Positions 9,517 to 19,555 are shown, counted from the stretch's first letter. The stretch: DNA of 64,000 bases from Betaproteobacteria bacterium SCN2 (GCA_008923285.1 WBSG01000011.1:32350-96349); one strand, 5' to 3'. The notes: a model not told the origin generated them from the letters alone. Translations and numbers: made by a program.

Positions 9517-11403
9517 TCAGGCGCCTTGTTCCAGCGCTTCCCAGCGCTCCAGCAGTTCCAGCAGCTCCAGCTCGATCTCTTCCATCCGCGCGTTCATGGC
9601 AGTGACATCGTTGCCCGCCTGCTGATAGGTAGCAGGCTCGGCCAGCGTTGCCTGGAGCTGCGCCTGTTCCTGCTCAAGCCTGCGGATCTTTTCCGGGATG
9701 GCCTCCAGCTCGCGCTGCTCCTTGTAGCCGAGCTTGCGCTTCTCCCTGCGCACGCCTGTCGGCGGGGCCTTGGCTGCGGGCCTCGCTGCGGCCGCTTGCG
9801 GCCTGGCGCGCACCGCACGCTCACGCTTCCAGTCTTCGTAGCCGCCCGCGACATAGGCCAGCAGGCCGTCGCCCTCGAAGGCGATGGATGCCGTGACGAC
9901 GTTGTCGAGAAAGGCGCGGTCGTGCGAGACCAGGATCACCGTGCCGGAGTAGTCCTGCAGCAGCTGCTCCAGCAGTTCCAGAGTATCGATGTCGAGGTCG
10001 TTGGTCGGCTCGTCCAGCACCAGCACGTTGGCAGGGCGCGCGAACAGGCGCGCCAGCAATAGCCGATTGCGTTCGCCGCCGGACAGCGCTGACACCCTGG
10101 CGCGCGCGCGCTCCGGCGGAAACAGGAACTGTTCGAGGTAGCCGATGACATGGGTTTTCTGGCCGGCGATTTCGACGTAATCCGAGCCCGGCGAGATGGT
10201 ATCGACCAGCGTGGCGTCGTCATCGAGCACGTTGCGAAACTGGTCGAAGTAGGCCACCTGCAAATTGGTGCCGCGCTTGATGCGGCCGCTGTCGGGCTGC
10301 AGATCGCCGAGGATGAGCTTGATGAGCGTGGTCTTGCCTGCGCCGTTCGGGCCCAGCAGGCCGATCTTGTCGCCGCGCAGGACGGTGACGGAGAAATCGC
10401 GGATGAGGTCGCGGCCGGGAATGGCATAGCTGACGTGCTCCAGCTCGGCCACCACCTTGCCCGAGCGCTCGCCGGCATCGAGCTGCAGGCCGACCTGGCC
10501 CAGCTGCTCGCGACGCGCTGCACGCTGGCGGCGCAGATCCTCGAGCCTGCGCACGCGTCCTTCGTTGCGCGTGCGGCGCGCCTCGATGCCCTTGCGGATC
10601 CAGGCCTCTTCCTGCTTCCAGAACTTGTCGAACTTGCGGCTCTGCGCCGTCTCGACTTCCAGTTGCTCGGCCTTTTTCACCTGGTAGTCGCTGAAGTTGC
10701 CCTTGTACTCGCGCAACTGCCCGCGATCGAGTTCGACGATGCGGTTGGCCACGGCATCAAGAAAGCGCCGGTCATGGGTAATGAAAAACAGCGCACCGGC
10801 AAAGCCCTTGAGCAGTTCTTCCAGCCATTCGATGGCGGCAAAGTCGAGGTGGTTGGTAGGCTCGTCCAGCAGCAGCAATTCAGGATCGCCGGCCAGCGCG
10901 CGCGCCAGCGCCACGCGCTTCTTCTGCCCGCCGGACAAGGTTTCCACCAGGGTATCGGCCGGCAGGTCGAGGCGCGCCAGCACTTCCTCGACTTTTTGAT
11001 TCAGCCGCCAGGCATCCTGCGCCTCCAGCTCGTGGGTGAGTTCGGCCAGTTCGTCATGCGCGGATTCGTCCCCTTCGGCCAGGCGATGCACCACCGCATG
11101 GTAGGCGGACAACAATGCCTGCGCTTCGCCCACGCCCTCCGCCACCGCCTCGAACACGCTGTGCCCGGGCGCAAATTGCGGTTCCTGGGGCACATGTGCG
11201 AGACGCAGCCCGGGTTTCTTCCACACCTCGCCGGCGTCGGGCCTGACGTCGCCCGCCAGCACCTTCATCAGGCTGGACTTGCCGGTGCCGTTGCGGCCGA
11301 TGAGCCCGATGCGCTCGCCCGTATCGATGACCAGCGAAGCGCCGTCGAGCAGCGGCCAGTGCCCGTAGGCGAGTTCAAGTTTGTCGAGGATGGCTAAAGG
11401 CAT
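9517..11403 (-). CDS. uup: ABC-F ATPase, Uup type
   Basis: This 628-residue cytosolic protein has two ABC ATPase domains and no membrane segments. The first has Walker A GRNGTGKSS, signature LSGGQKKRVALARAL and Walker B LLLLDEPTNHLDF. The second has GPNGAGKTT, LSGGERNRLLLARL and VLVLDEPTNDLDI. The C-terminal 100 residues are charged and coiled-coil, as in Uup. ABC-F proteins act on the ribosome, and Uup also affects transposon excision and branched DNA. I place the start at 11403, where MPLAILDK begins the first domain. A hairpin repeat lies 10 nt upstream, between this gene and phoR. Confidence 0.93.
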   Translation of the reverse strand: MPLAILDKLELAYGHWPLLDGASLVIDTGERIGLIGRNGTGKSSLMKVLAGDVRPDAGEVWKKPGLRLAHVPQEPQFAPGHSVFEAVAEGVGEAQALLSAYHAVVHRLAEGDESAHDELAELTHELEAQDAWRLNQKVEEVLARLDLPADTLVETLSGGQKKRVALARALAGDPELLLLDEPTNHLDFAAIEWLEELLKGFAGALFFITHDRRFLDAVANRIVELDRGQLREYKGNFSDYQVKKAEQLEVETAQSRKFDKFWKQEEAWIRKGIEARRTRNEGRVRRLEDLRRQRAARREQLGQVGLQLDAGERSGKVVAELEHVSYAIPGRDLIRDFSVTVLRGDKIGLLGPNGAGKTTLIKLILGDLQPDSGRIKRGTNLQVAYFDQFRNVLDDDATLVDTISPGSDYVEIAGQKTHVIGYLEQFLFPPERARARVSALSGGERNRLLLARLFARPANVLVLDEPTNDLDIDTLELLEQLLQDYSGTVILVSHDRAFLDNVVTASIAFEGDGLLAYVAGGYEDWKRERAVRARPQAAAARPAAKAPPTGVRREKRKLGYKEQRELEAIPEKIRRLEQEQAQLQATLAEPATYQQAGNDVTAMNARMEEIELELLELLERWEALEQGA

Positions 11404-11413
11404 GGATGAATTA

Positions 11414-11492
11414 CACAGAGGTAACAGAGGCATCAGAGTAGAGTAAGGCAAACCGATATAAGGTTTCCTCTGCTCCCTCTGCTGCCTCTGTG
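11414..11492 (-). repeat. Intergenic nonamer-arm hairpin repeat H1 (phoR-uup gap)
   Basis: On the plus strand, CACAGAGG (11414-11421), CAGAGG (11425-11430) and CAGAG (11434-11438) recur every 9 nt. The complements CCTCTG (11467-11472), CCTCTG (11476-11481) and CCTCTGTG (11485-11492) follow. The helices pair with 3-nt internal loops between them. Read on the minus strand, the direction of phoR and uup, it has a purine arm, a loop beginning AAACCTT, then a pyrimidine arm ending 10 nt before uup. Its 5' arm on that strand is nearly identical to that of H6 at 51.3 kb. Confidence 0.8.
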
Positions 11493-11514
11493 TGAATGAG
11501 GTTCTGAAGACCCG

Positions 11515-12849
11515 CTATTTTACGAGACTCAGGCGCGGTTGCTGTTCTTCGCCCTGCGCAGGGATGAGGCGTTCCGGCGGAAAAATGGCGGAAAACGTGC
11601 TGCCCTTGCCGGGCGTGCTCTGGATGTCGAGGCGGGCCCTGTGGCGGGTGAGGATGTGCTTGACGATGGCGAGCCCGAGGCCGGTGCCGCCGGTTTCGCG
11701 CGAGCGCGAGCGATCGATGCGGTAGAAGCGCTCGGTAAGGCGCGGCAGGTGCTCGGAGGGAATGCCTTCGCCGGTGTCGACCACCGAGAAGACCGGCTGG
11801 CCGTTCAGCACGGCCCAGCGCAGGGCGATCTCGCCGCCTTCCGGCGTATAGCGCACGGCATTGGAAACCAGGTTGGAGAAGGCGCTTTGCAGCTCCTGCA
11901 GGCTGCCGGACAGCCAGTCGTTGGAATCGATGGCCAGGCGGACGACATGGCGGCCGCGGCTCAGGGATTCCGCCTCGCGCACCAATTCACGCATCAGTTC
12001 GGGCATGTGCACCTGCTCCTCGGCCACGGTATTGGGTGACGATTCGAGCCTGGAGAGAGTCAAGAGGTCGTCGAGCAGGCGCTGCATGCGCCGGGTGTGG
12101 TTGAGCATGATGCCGAAATAGTGCTTGAGGTCGGCATCCGTAGGCTTGTCCAGATCGTTCAGGGTTTCGACGAAGCCGCCGACCACGGTCAACGGCGTAC
12201 GCAGTTCATGCGAAACGTTGGCGACGAAGTCGCGGCGCATGGCATCGACCCGCTCTAGTTCGGTGATGTCGCGCACCATCAGCAGCTTCTGTTCGGCGCC
12301 GAAAGGCACCAGTTGCAAAAGCAGCTTGATGTCGCGATGGGCCGGTGAATTGATAGTCAGCTGCTGCGAAAAGTCGCGCGCCTCGAGGAAGTCGACGAAA
12401 TCCGACTGCCGCATCAGATAATGGATGAACTGGCCGCGGTCGCGCTCCGCATCGAGTCCGAGCAGTTGGCGGGAGGCCGGATTGCACCACTCGATGCGGT
12501 CCTGCTCGTTGAGGATGACGATGCCGTCCGGCACCGCTTCGGCGGCATGCTGAAAACGGCCCAGCGCGGTGGCCAGTTCAGACTGGCTCTGGCTTTGGCG
12601 TTTCTGCAGCTTTTCCAGGCGATAGAAGATGTCGCCCCACACACCGATGTCGCTCGGCGCAGGCTTGTCGCCGCCCTGTTCCAGCCAGCGCGCCAGGCGT
12701 CCTTCCTGCCACAGCTGGCGCAACAGATACGCCAGCAGTGCGGCAGCGGCGAACTGGAACGCGAGCGCCTCGCCGCCCCCGGCCCACAACACCAGGGCAA
12801 TCAGCGTGATGACAGAGAGCGTTATGAGAGGACGCCACCAGAAACCCAT
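11515..12849 (-). CDS. phoR: Phosphate regulon sensor histidine kinase
   Basis: This 444-residue inner-membrane kinase has two close hydrophobic N-terminal segments (about 8-45), a linker, a PAS domain (about 95-200), the phospho-acceptor NVSHELRTPLT (His214), and an ATPase domain with NLVSNAVRYT, DTGEGIP and GGTGLGLAIVKHIL. This is the usual PhoR layout. PhoR phosphorylates PhoB at low phosphate and dephosphorylates it otherwise. The ATG at 12849 gives the expected membrane N-terminus; the open frame extends upstream into the phoB gap without homology. It lies 35 bp after phoB in a phoBR operon. Confidence 0.94.
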   Translation of the reverse strand: MGFWWRPLITLSVITLIALVLWAGGGEALAFQFAAAALLAYLLRQLWQEGRLARWLEQGGDKPAPSDIGVWGDIFYRLEKLQKRQSQSQSELATALGRFQHAAEAVPDGIVILNEQDRIEWCNPASRQLLGLDAERDRGQFIHYLMRQSDFVDFLEARDFSQQLTINSPAHRDIKLLLQLVPFGAEQKLLMVRDITELERVDAMRRDFVANVSHELRTPLTVVGGFVETLNDLDKPTDADLKHYFGIMLNHTRRMQRLLDDLLTLSRLESSPNTVAEEQVHMPELMRELVREAESLSRGRHVVRLAIDSNDWLSGSLQELQSAFSNLVSNAVRYTPEGGEIALRWAVLNGQPVFSVVDTGEGIPSEHLPRLTERFYRIDRSRSRETGGTGLGLAIVKHILTRHRARLDIQSTPGKGSTFSAIFPPERLIPAQGEEQQPRLSLVK

Positions 12850-12884
12850 TTTTTCACCTGCGTAGTGGGCGCTGGTGGGATTAT

Positions 12885-13574
12885 CTACTGTTGCGCAGAA
12901 AAACGGTAGCCTGCGCCGCGCACCGTCTGCACCAGCCCGTCGTGGCCGCTCACTTCCAGGGCAAGCCGCAGCCTGCGGATATGCACATCGACGGTGCGTT
13001 CCTCGACGAAAACGTCGTCGCCCCACACCTGGTCCAGCAGTTGGGAGCGGCTGTAGACCCTTTCAGGATGCGTCATGAAGAAATGCAGCAGGCGAAACTC
13101 GGTCGGCCCCAGTTCCAGCGCCTTGCCGTTGCCGGTCACGCGGTGGCTGGCCGGATCCAGCCTGAGGCCGCTGATTTCTGCCGGCTCTTCGGTCATCTGC
13201 GGCGCGCGACGGCGCAGCACGGCGCGAATGCGCGACACCAGCTCGCGCGGCGAAAACGGCTTGGTGATGTAGTCGTCGGCGCCGGTGTCGAGGCCGGCCA
13301 CCCGGTCCTGTTCCTCGCCGCGCGCGGTCAGCATGATGATGGGCACCGGCTGGTAGCGCTTGTCAGCGCGCAGGCGGCGGCAGAGGTCGATGCCGGACAT
13401 GCCCGGCAGCATCCAGTCCAGCAGGATCACGTCCGGCAAGGTGGTTCTCAGGTACTGCAGCGCGCCCTCGGCATCGTCCGTGGCGGTGACCGTGTGGCCG
13501 GCCTGGCCGAGGTTCAGTTTCAGCAGCTCCTGTATGCCTGGCTCGTCTTCCACCAGGAGGATGTTTGCAGCCAT
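12885..13574 (-). CDS. phoB: Phosphate regulon response regulator PhoB
   Basis: This 229-residue OmpR-family regulator has a receiver domain with the phospho-acceptor Asp53 in LLDWMLPG, the switch region MLTARGEE, and Lys in [13 protein letters not shown]. The C-terminal winged helix has [14 protein letters not shown] and [14 protein letters not shown]. PhoB activates phosphate-scavenging genes by binding Pho boxes as -35 substitutes. A Pho box lies about 45-65 bp upstream of the start, so autoregulation is expected. phoR follows after 35 bp. The high-affinity transporter genes (pst) are not in this window. Confidence 0.96.
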   Translation of the reverse strand: MAANILLVEDEPGIQELLKLNLGQAGHTVTATDDAEGALQYLRTTLPDVILLDWMLPGMSGIDLCRRLRADKRYQPVPIIMLTARGEEQDRVAGLDTGADDYITKPFSPRELVSRIRAVLRRRAPQMTEEPAEISGLRLDPASHRVTGNGKALELGPTEFRLLHFFMTHPERVYSRSQLLDQVWGDDVFVEERTVDVHIRRLRLALEVSGHDGLVQTVRGAGYRFSAQQ

Positions 13575-13604
13575 TTCAGGCTCCTGTTCGTTTAATCCTC
13601 GGGC

Positions 13605-13638
13605 ATAGTATGACGCCTAAATGACAGCTTTGTGACAG
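13605..13638 (-). promoter_or_regulatory. Pho box and -10 of the phoBR promoter
   Basis: On the minus strand the sequence reads CTGTCACAAAG (13638-13628) followed directly by CTGTCATTTAG (13627-13617). These are two 11-bp half-sites matching the E. coli Pho box (CTGTCAT-like repeats with A/T-rich gaps). After GCGTCA comes TACTAT (13610-13605), a good -10 match at the spacing seen when a Pho box replaces the -35. The start of phoB lies 31 bp downstream. Assignment rests on sequence match and position, not on data. Confidence 0.82.
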
Positions 13639-13672
13639 GGCGACTAAGGCTTCCCGTCAGGTAAAATGGCGC

Positions 13673-14413
13673 ATGGACGAAAAAAACACCACCCATTTCG
13701 GCTTCAAGACCGTGGCCGAGTCGGAAAAGGCCGCCAAGGTCGCCGAGGTCTTCCACTCCGTGGCGCGCCGCTACGACCTCATGAACGACCTCATGTCGGG
13801 CGGCCTGCACCGGATATGGAAACGTTTCACAGTGAGCCAGGCAGGCCTGCGACCCGGCCAGAAGGTGCTCGACATCGCCGGCGGCACCGGCGACATGACC
13901 CGGTTGTTTTTGAAGGAAGTCGGCAGAACCGGCGAAGTGGTGCTCACCGACATCAACTATTCCATGCTCAACGAAGGCAGGAACCGTCTGCTCAACGAGG
14001 GCACGATCACTCCGGTGGCGCAGTGCGACGCGGAAAAGCTGCCCTTCCCCGACAATCATTTCGACTGCGTGTGCGTGTCCTTCGGCCTGCGCAACATGAC
14101 TCACAAGGACCAGGCGCTGGCGGAGATGTACCGCGTGCTGAAGCCGGGCGGGCGCCTGCTGGTGCTGGAATTCTCCAAGGTATGGAAGCCGCTGGAGCCT
14201 CTCTACGATACCTATTCCTTCAAGGTGCTGCCGAAGATGGGCCAACTCATCACCCAGGACGCCGACAGCTACCAGTATCTGGCCGAGTCCATCCGCATGC
14301 ATCCCGGACAGGAAGAGCTGAAAGCCATGATGGAGGGCGTAGGCTTCGAGCGCGTGACCTACCACAACCTCACCGCCGGCGTGGTGGCCTTGCACAGGGG
14401 CTACAAGTTTTGA
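13673..14413 (+). CDS. ubiE: Ubiquinone/menaquinone C-methyltransferase
   Basis: This 246-residue SAM-dependent methyltransferase has motif [30 protein letters not shown], and the family signatures [17 protein letters not shown] and [13 protein letters not shown]. UbiE methylates the C2 position of the ubiquinone precursor (and demethylmenaquinone). The ATG at 13673 gives a typical N-terminus. It is the first gene of ubiE-ubiJ-ubiB, each overlapping the next by 4 bp, and is divergent from phoB. Confidence 0.96.
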   Translation: MDEKNTTHFGFKTVAESEKAAKVAEVFHSVARRYDLMNDLMSGGLHRIWKRFTVSQAGLRPGQKVLDIAGGTGDMTRLFLKEVGRTGEVVLTDINYSMLNEGRNRLLNEGTITPVAQCDAEKLPFPDNHFDCVCVSFGLRNMTHKDQALAEMYRVLKPGGRLLVLEFSKVWKPLEPLYDTYSFKVLPKMGQLITQDADSYQYLAESIRMHPGQEELKAMMEGVGFERVTYHNLTAGVVALHRGYKF

Positions 14414-14985
14414 TCGCCGAGCAGCTCATCGCCAGCGGCCTTGACCGCCTGTTCGCCCAGACCCCGGGCGCGCGCGATGCGCTGGCCAGGCATGCCGGCC
14501 GCACCCTGGCGCTGGACCTGGCGCTGTTCCGCGCCAGGCTGATGATCGACGAAGGCGGCAGCCTGCGCGCCGCGCCGATGGACGAGCCGGAAGCCGTGAT
14601 TTTCCTCACCCCCGAGGTGCTCCTGCGCCTGCCCGCGAAAGGCAAGGCCGCGTTCCGCGAGCTGCGCACCGAGGGCGACGCGGAACTGCTGTCCGCCTTC
14701 AACGATGCTTTCCAGCAGCTTGATCTCGACGCCGAAGCCGAATTGTCGCGCCTGTTCGGCCCCATCGCCGGTTTCCGCCTGGCCGAGGCCGGCCGCGCCT
14801 TCTCCGGCTGGGTGAAACAGGCGGCGGAAGACACTGCCCGCACCGTCGCCGAGTACGCCGTGGAAGAGTCGCCCATGCTGGCAGGCCGCGCCGACATCGA
14901 CCGCTTCAATCGCGAGGTCGATGCGCTGCGTGACGAGGCCGCACGCCTGGAAGCACGCCTTTCCCGACTGGAAAAGGCCGAATGA
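14410..14985 (+). CDS. ubiJ: Ubiquinone biosynthesis accessory factor UbiJ (SCP2 domain)
   Basis: This 191-residue protein has an SCP2-like lipid-binding N-terminal half and a C-terminal coiled coil (about 160-190, [20 protein letters not shown]). UbiJ scaffolds the soluble Ubi complex and binds quinone precursors. The start is a TTG at 14410 overlapping the ubiE stop; no ATG exists upstream in frame near it. The C-terminal ATGA overlaps ubiB. Identification rests on the position between ubiE and ubiB and on the SCP2-plus-coiled-coil layout, since UbiJ sequences diverge strongly. Confidence 0.88.
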   Translation: MIAEQLIASGLDRLFAQTPGARDALARHAGRTLALDLALFRARLMIDEGGSLRAAPMDEPEAVIFLTPEVLLRLPAKGKAAFRELRTEGDAELLSAFNDAFQQLDLDAEAELSRLFGPIAGFRLAEAGRAFSGWVKQAAEDTARTVAEYAVEESPMLAGRADIDRFNREVDALRDEAARLEARLSRLEKAE

Positions 14986-16511
14986 AATTCCTTCGCCTGC
15001 TCACGATCATGCGCGTGGGCATCCGTTACGGTCTCGACGATTTCCTGCTCGGCCATGCGCGCACCCGCTGGCTGCGGCCGCTGGTGCGTGGCCTGTTCTT
15101 CTGGCGCAATCTGTCGCGCCCGCGCGGCGAACGCCTGCGCCTCGCGCTGGAGTCGCTGGGTCCGCTGTTCGTCAAGTTCGGACAGATGCTGTCAACGCGC
15201 CGCGACCTTTTGCCCGACGACATCGCCGACGAACTGGCGCTCTTGCAGGACCGCGTACCGCCCTACCCCTTCGCCCAGGTCGAGCGCGAGCTCAATGCCG
15301 CCTACGGCAAACCCTGGCAACAGGTGTTCACCGAACTTGATCCGACCCCGGTGGCCTCGGCTTCGGTGGCGCAGGTGCATTTCGCCGTGCTGCACGACGG
15401 CCGCGAGGTCGCCGTCAAGGTCCTGCGTCCCGGCATTGCGCGCATCATCGAGCACGACCTCGGCCTGCTCGATGCCGGCGCGCTGCTGATCGAGAAAATT
15501 TTTTCCGACGGCAAGCGCCTGCGTCCGCGCGAAGTGGTGGATGAATTCCGCAAGACCCTGGCCGACGAACTGGATTTGATGCGCGAGGCGTCCAACGCCG
15601 CGCTCTTGAAGCGCAACTTCGAACATTCGCCGCTGATGCGCGTGCCGGAAGTGCATTTCGACTACTGCCGCGAATCGGTGCTGGTCATGGAACGCATCCA
15701 CGGCCTGCCCATCAGCCAGGTCGCCGCCCTGCGCACGGCCGGGGTCGACATCCCCAGTCTGGCCAGAAGCGGCGTGGAAATCTTCTTCACCCAGGTATTT
15801 CGCGACGGCTTCTTCCATGCCGACATGCACCCGGGCAACATCTTCGTCGGCGTGGACGGCGCGGACAGGGGCCGCTACCTGGCGGTGGACTTCGGCATCT
15901 GCGGCACGCTGTCGGAAGTCGACAAGAACTACCTTGCCATCAACTTCCTCGCCGCCTTCCGCCGCGACTACAAGCGCTTTGCCGAGGCTCACATCGAGTC
16001 GGGCTGGGTACCGGCGAATACGCGGGTGGAAGAACTGGAGGCTGCAGTGCGCGCCTGCTGCGAGCCCTACTTCGACAAGCCGATCAAGGACATCTCCTTC
16101 GGCCACCTGCTGATGCGCCTGTTTGCCATGTCGCGCCGCTTCAATGTCGAGATCCAGCCGCAGCTGGTGCTGCTGCAGAAGACCCTGCTGCAGATCGAGG
16201 GCCTGGGCCGCCAGCTCGATCCGGACCTGGACCTGTGGAAGACCGGCAAGCCTTATCTGGAGCGCTGGATGAGCGAGCAGCTCGGCTGGCGCGGCTTCGT
16301 GCGCCGCATGAAGGAGGAGGCGCCGGAATGGGCGCGCGTGCTGCCGCAGCTGCCGCGCCTCACTCACGCCTTCCTGTCGCGCCCGGCGAGGGACAGTGAA
16401 CTGCAGGTCCGGATCGCGGCGCTGGAGGCGCGCCAGCGCCGCGCCGAGCGCATGGCCCTGGCCGTGATCGTGGTGGTGGCGACTTTCGCCCTGGCGGGCT
16501 GGATCAGATGA
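14982..16511 (+). CDS. ubiB: Ubiquinone biosynthesis kinase-like ATPase UbiB
   Basis: This 509-residue ABC1/ADCK-family protein has the KxGQ signature in [16 protein letters not shown], the ATP-binding lysine in [10 protein letters not shown], the catalytic-loop region [16 protein letters not shown], and the metal-binding [10 protein letters not shown]. One or two C-terminal membrane helices (about 485-508) anchor it to the inner membrane, as in E. coli UbiB. It acts with UbiJ and UbiK in mobilising quinone precursors. It overlaps ubiJ by 4 bp and the following membrane gene by 4 bp. Confidence 0.95.
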   Translation: MKFLRLLTIMRVGIRYGLDDFLLGHARTRWLRPLVRGLFFWRNLSRPRGERLRLALESLGPLFVKFGQMLSTRRDLLPDDIADELALLQDRVPPYPFAQVERELNAAYGKPWQQVFTELDPTPVASASVAQVHFAVLHDGREVAVKVLRPGIARIIEHDLGLLDAGALLIEKIFSDGKRLRPREVVDEFRKTLADELDLMREASNAALLKRNFEHSPLMRVPEVHFDYCRESVLVMERIHGLPISQVAALRTAGVDIPSLARSGVEIFFTQVFRDGFFHADMHPGNIFVGVDGADRGRYLAVDFGICGTLSEVDKNYLAINFLAAFRRDYKRFAEAHIESGWVPANTRVEELEAAVRACCEPYFDKPIKDISFGHLLMRLFAMSRRFNVEIQPQLVLLQKTLLQIEGLGRQLDPDLDLWKTGKPYLERWMSEQLGWRGFVRRMKEEAPEWARVLPQLPRLTHAFLSRPARDSELQVRIAALEARQRRAERMALAVIVVVATFALAGWIR

Positions 16512-17122
16512 CGCAGCGGTCAACCTGGTTGACCGCCCTGCTGCTGGCCACGCTGGCCGCCCTCGCGGTTTCCGGCATTGAACCTTACGATCGCCTCACC
16601 TGGTGGATGGAAGTCATGCCGGTGCTGATCGCGCTGCCGGTGCTGTATTTCACCCGCAAAATTTTCCCGCTCACGCCGCTCCTGTACGGCCTGCTGTTCT
16701 TCCACGGCCTGGTGCTGATGCTGGGTGCGCATTACAGCTATTCGCGCGTGCCGCTGGGCTTCTGGCTGCAGGACTGGCTCGATCTCGCGCGCAATCATTA
16801 CGACCGCATCGGCCATCTGGCCCAGGGTTTCGTGCCGGCGATTTTGGCGCGCGAAATCCTTGTCCGGCTCTCGCCGCTCAAGCCCGGCGGCTGGCTGTTC
16901 TTCCTGGTGTGCTGCGTGGCGCTGTCGGTGTCCGCCACCTACGAGTTCGTCGAATGGTGGGCCTCGCTGCTCTACGGCGCCGAGGCGGACGAGTTCCTCG
17001 CCACCCAGGGCGACATCTGGGACACGCAGTGGGACATGCTGCTGGCGCTGATCGGCTGCCTGGTCTCGCAATTGCTGCTGTCAGGCTGGCACGACCGCCA
17101 GCTCAGTCGATATCTGAAATAA
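16508..17122 (+). CDS. DUF2238 / YjdF-family integral membrane protein
   Basis: This 204-residue protein has about six hydrophobic segments. It contains the [20 protein letters not shown] and [17 protein letters not shown] stretches that I associate with the DUF2238 (YjdF) family. The conserved His, Glu and Trp residues in these loops suggest a functional site, but no function is established. It overlaps ubiB by 4 bp, so it is likely part of the ubi transcript. Its 3' end overlaps the convergent nadA by 20 bp. Confidence 0.8.
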   Translation: MTQRSTWLTALLLATLAALAVSGIEPYDRLTWWMEVMPVLIALPVLYFTRKIFPLTPLLYGLLFFHGLVLMLGAHYSYSRVPLGFWLQDWLDLARNHYDRIGHLAQGFVPAILAREILVRLSPLKPGGWLFFLVCCVALSVSATYEFVEWWASLLYGAEADEFLATQGDIWDTQWDMLLALIGCLVSQLLLSGWHDRQLSRYLK

Positions 17123-18158
17123 CCCCGGCCTTCATCTTGGCGGCGAAATCGAGCATGCGCTCGATCGGCACCACGGCCTTTTTGCGGATGGTTTCGTCGA
17201 TGTGGATTTCGTTGGCGCCGGTTTCCAGCACCCGCTTCAAATTGCGCAGGCCGTTCATCGCCATCCACGGGCAGTGCGCGCAGGACAGGCAGGTGGCGCC
17301 GTGGCCGCCGGTAGGCGCCTCGATCAGCACCTTGCCCGGGGCTTCCTCGCGCATCTTGTGGAAAATGCCGTTGTCGGTGGCGACGATGAACTCGCGATTG
17401 GGCAGGTTCTTCGCCGCCTCGATGATCTGGGTGGTCGAGCCCACCACGTCGGCCAGCGCGATCACGTCTGCCGGCGATTCGGGATGCACCAGCACCGCGG
17501 CTTCGGGATGCAGCGCCTTCATCCGGATCAGCGCGTCGGCCTGGAAGGCCTCGTGCACCACGCAGCTGCCTTCCCACAGCACCATGTCGGCGCCGCTCAC
17601 CTGCTGCACGTAGCGACCGAGGTGGCGGTCCGGCGCCCACAAAAGTTTCTCGCCGCGCGCATGCAGGTACCTGGCGAGCCTGACCGCGATGCTGGAGGTC
17701 ACCACCCAGTCGGCGCGCGCCTTCACCGCGGCGCTGGTGTTGGAATACACCACCACGGTGCGGTCGGGGTGCTGGTCGCAGAATTCGGCAAACTCCTTGG
17801 CCGGGCAGGACAGGTCGAGCGAGCACTCCGCTTCCAGCGTCGGCATCAGCACGCGCTTTTCCGGGTTGAGTATCTTCGCGGTCTCGCCCATGAAGCGCAC
17901 GCCGGCGACGATGATGGTCCTGGCCGGATGGGCGTGGCCGAAGCGCGCCATTTCCAGCGAGTCCGACACCTTGCCGCCGGTTTCCTCGGCCAGGTCCTGC
18001 AGGTCGGCATTGGTGTAGTAATGCGCCACCAGCACCGCATCCTGCGCCTTCATCAGCGCCGTGATCTCGGCCTTGAGCGTCGCGCGCTCGACCTCATCCA
18101 GCTGCTCTTCCACGATGGGCGGCACGCTGATCTGTTTCATGAACTGTAAAGCCTGCAT
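17103..18158 (-). CDS. nadA: Quinolinate synthase
   Basis: This 351-residue NadA condenses iminoaspartate with dihydroxyacetone phosphate to quinolinate for NAD synthesis, using one oxygen-sensitive 4Fe-4S cluster. Cluster cysteines are visible in [21 protein letters not shown] and the C-terminal [10 protein letters not shown]. Substrate motifs include [37 protein letters not shown] and HPESPADV. The ATG at 18158 is used; one at 18140 (MKQISVPP) is an alternative. nadB and nadC are not adjacent. A short open frame ends 11 nt upstream. Confidence 0.95.
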   Translation of the reverse strand: MQALQFMKQISVPPIVEEQLDEVERATLKAEITALMKAQDAVLVAHYYTNADLQDLAEETGGKVSDSLEMARFGHAHPARTIIVAGVRFMGETAKILNPEKRVLMPTLEAECSLDLSCPAKEFAEFCDQHPDRTVVVYSNTSAAVKARADWVVTSSIAVRLARYLHARGEKLLWAPDRHLGRYVQQVSGADMVLWEGSCVVHEAFQADALIRMKALHPEAAVLVHPESPADVIALADVVGSTTQIIEAAKNLPNREFIVATDNGIFHKMREEAPGKVLIEAPTGGHGATCLSCAHCPWMAMNGLRNLKRVLETGANEIHIDETIRKKAVVPIERMLDFAAKMKAGVISDID

Positions 18159-18359
18159 ATGAGCCTGTTTCAGTAGATTTTATATCCCGCGTTGCGCTCG
18201 ATACCGATGGGTGCGCAAAGCGAGGCGAAGTCAATGGCGATCCCCTCGGCTAGCCGAGCGACAAGGCTGCCGCGCTTTTTGGGCACATCCCGGATGGGCT
18301 GTGGGATCAGCGAATTTAAGCCGCCTTGCCCCGCCCTGTAAACCGCTATTTTCGGGATA
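18159..18359 (-). other. 201-bp nadA/hda divergent gap with possible small ORF and a perfect palindrome
   Basis: The minus strand contains an open frame ending at 18170 that could start at a GTG (about 18275) and encode about 35 residues ending [10 protein letters not shown], 11 nt before nadA. Third codon positions are GC-rich, as in real genes here. No strong ribosome site is visible. Within it, 18245-18258 is a perfect 14-bp palindrome CTCGGCTAGCCGAG, which could be an operator. Neither element is recognised, and the hda promoter must also lie here. A shadow frame remains quite possible. Confidence 0.25.
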
Positions 18360-19007
18360 ATGTCGGCCATGCAACAGTTGCTGCTCGACATCCGGCCCGC
18401 CGCCCGGCCCACCCTGGACAATTTCATTCCCGGCCCCAACCGCGAACTGCTCGGCCACCTGAACAACTGGCTGGCCAGCGAAACCGCCGAAACTGCCTTG
18501 TATATATGGGGCCCGCCCGGCAGCGGCAAGACCCACCTGCTGAATGCGCTGGCCGCCGAAGCCGGCGGCCAGCTCTGGAATGGAGCCGGTGAAATCGCTG
18601 CCGAGCTGCCGCTGATTGCCGTCGACGACGTGGAAAGCCTTGCCGAGTCGGCCCAGATCGCCGTCTTCGACGCCTACAACCGCGCCAGGGCTGCCGGCCG
18701 CCGCTTCGTCGCCGCCGGCGAAAACGCGCCAGCGGGCTTGAGCTTGCGCGAAGACCTGCGCACCCGCCTCGGCTGGGGGCTGGTCTACCGGCTATATCCC
18801 TTGAGCGATGCCGACATGCAGGCTGCGCTCGCCAGGCACGCGCAAGCCCTCGGCTTCGAACTCGACCCCGCCATCGCCAACTGGCTGCTGACCCGCGCCA
18901 GCCGCAACCTCGGCTACCTGCTGCAGATCGTCGAGGCGCTCGACCGCTACAGCCTGCAGACCAGACGCCGCATCACCCTGCCGCTGTTGAAGGAAATCCT
19001 GCCTTAG
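18360..19007 (+). CDS. hda: DnaA regulatory inactivator Hda
   Basis: This 215-residue AAA+ protein resembles the DnaA ATPase core without its DNA-binding domain. The N-terminus MQQLLLDIRP carries a clamp-binding QLxL-type motif. Walker A is WGPPGSGKTHL, the Walker B region is LIAVDDVESL, and the sensor-2 area contains RASRNLGYLL. Hda with the sliding clamp stimulates ATP hydrolysis by DnaA to prevent re-initiation. Two starts are possible, ATG 18360 and ATG 18369; the second puts the clamp motif at the very N-terminus, as in E. coli. Confidence 0.93.
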   Translation: MSAMQQLLLDIRPAARPTLDNFIPGPNRELLGHLNNWLASETAETALYIWGPPGSGKTHLLNALAAEAGGQLWNGAGEIAAELPLIAVDDVESLAESAQIAVFDAYNRARAAGRRFVAAGENAPAGLSLREDLRTRLGWGLVYRLYPLSDADMQAALARHAQALGFELDPAIANWLLTRASRNLGYLLQIVEALDRYSLQTRRRITLPLLKEILP

Positions 19008-19079
19008 GGCTTTTCACGCTTGCCTGGCCCTGCGCGACTGGTTAGATTGGAAGCTGTCCTCAGCTGAAAAGCATCGCCC

Positions 19080-19547
19080 ATGACCGAGCCCGTTTCCTGC
19101 CGCGTCGCCACCCAGGCCGATCTTGCCGACATCCTCAGGCTGTACGCGCAGCCCGACCTCGACGGCAAGGCGCTGGCGCTGTCGCAGGCGGAGCATTTGT
19201 TCGCGCACATGGCGCAATACCCCGACTACAAGCTCTACGTCGCTGAGCGCGGGGGGAGAATCGTCGGCACTTTCGCCCTGCTCGTCATGGCCAACCTCGG
19301 CCACTGGGGCACACCCTCGGGCGTGATCGAGGACGTGGCAGTCGATCCCGCCTGCCAGGGCCAGGGCATCGGCAGGATCATGCTGAACCATGCACTCAAG
19401 CTTTGCGGCGAAAAGGGCTGCTACAAGGCGGTGCTGTCTTCCAACCTCAGGCGCGAACGGGCGCACGCCTTTTACGAATCGCTCGGTTTCGAGCGGCACG
19501 GTTACAGCTACCGCGTACAGTTCGACCCATCCCTGCAAAATACCTGA
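19080..19547 (+). CDS. GNAT-family N-acetyltransferase
   Basis: This 155-residue single-domain GNAT acetyltransferase has acetyl-CoA motif A in VIEDVAVDPACQGQGIGRIML (Q/R-x-x-G-x-G/A type), the C-terminal AHAFYESLGFERHGYSY, and ALLVMANLGHWGTPSGVIED ahead of it. Length and layout are standard. The acyl acceptor cannot be predicted. It ends 8 bp before a flavin-fold gene, suggesting a small operon. Confidence 0.87.
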   Translation: MTEPVSCRVATQADLADILRLYAQPDLDGKALALSQAEHLFAHMAQYPDYKLYVAERGGRIVGTFALLVMANLGHWGTPSGVIEDVAVDPACQGQGIGRIMLNHALKLCGEKGCYKAVLSSNLRRERAHAFYESLGFERHGYSYRVQFDPSLQNT

Positions 19548-19555
19548 GGCAAGCC

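Noticed and set aside
9510..9524. GGCGCCTCAGGCGCC palindrome between convergent GGDEF-EAL and uup stops
   Set aside because: No T-run on either strand; it could be a weak terminator but cannot be supported.
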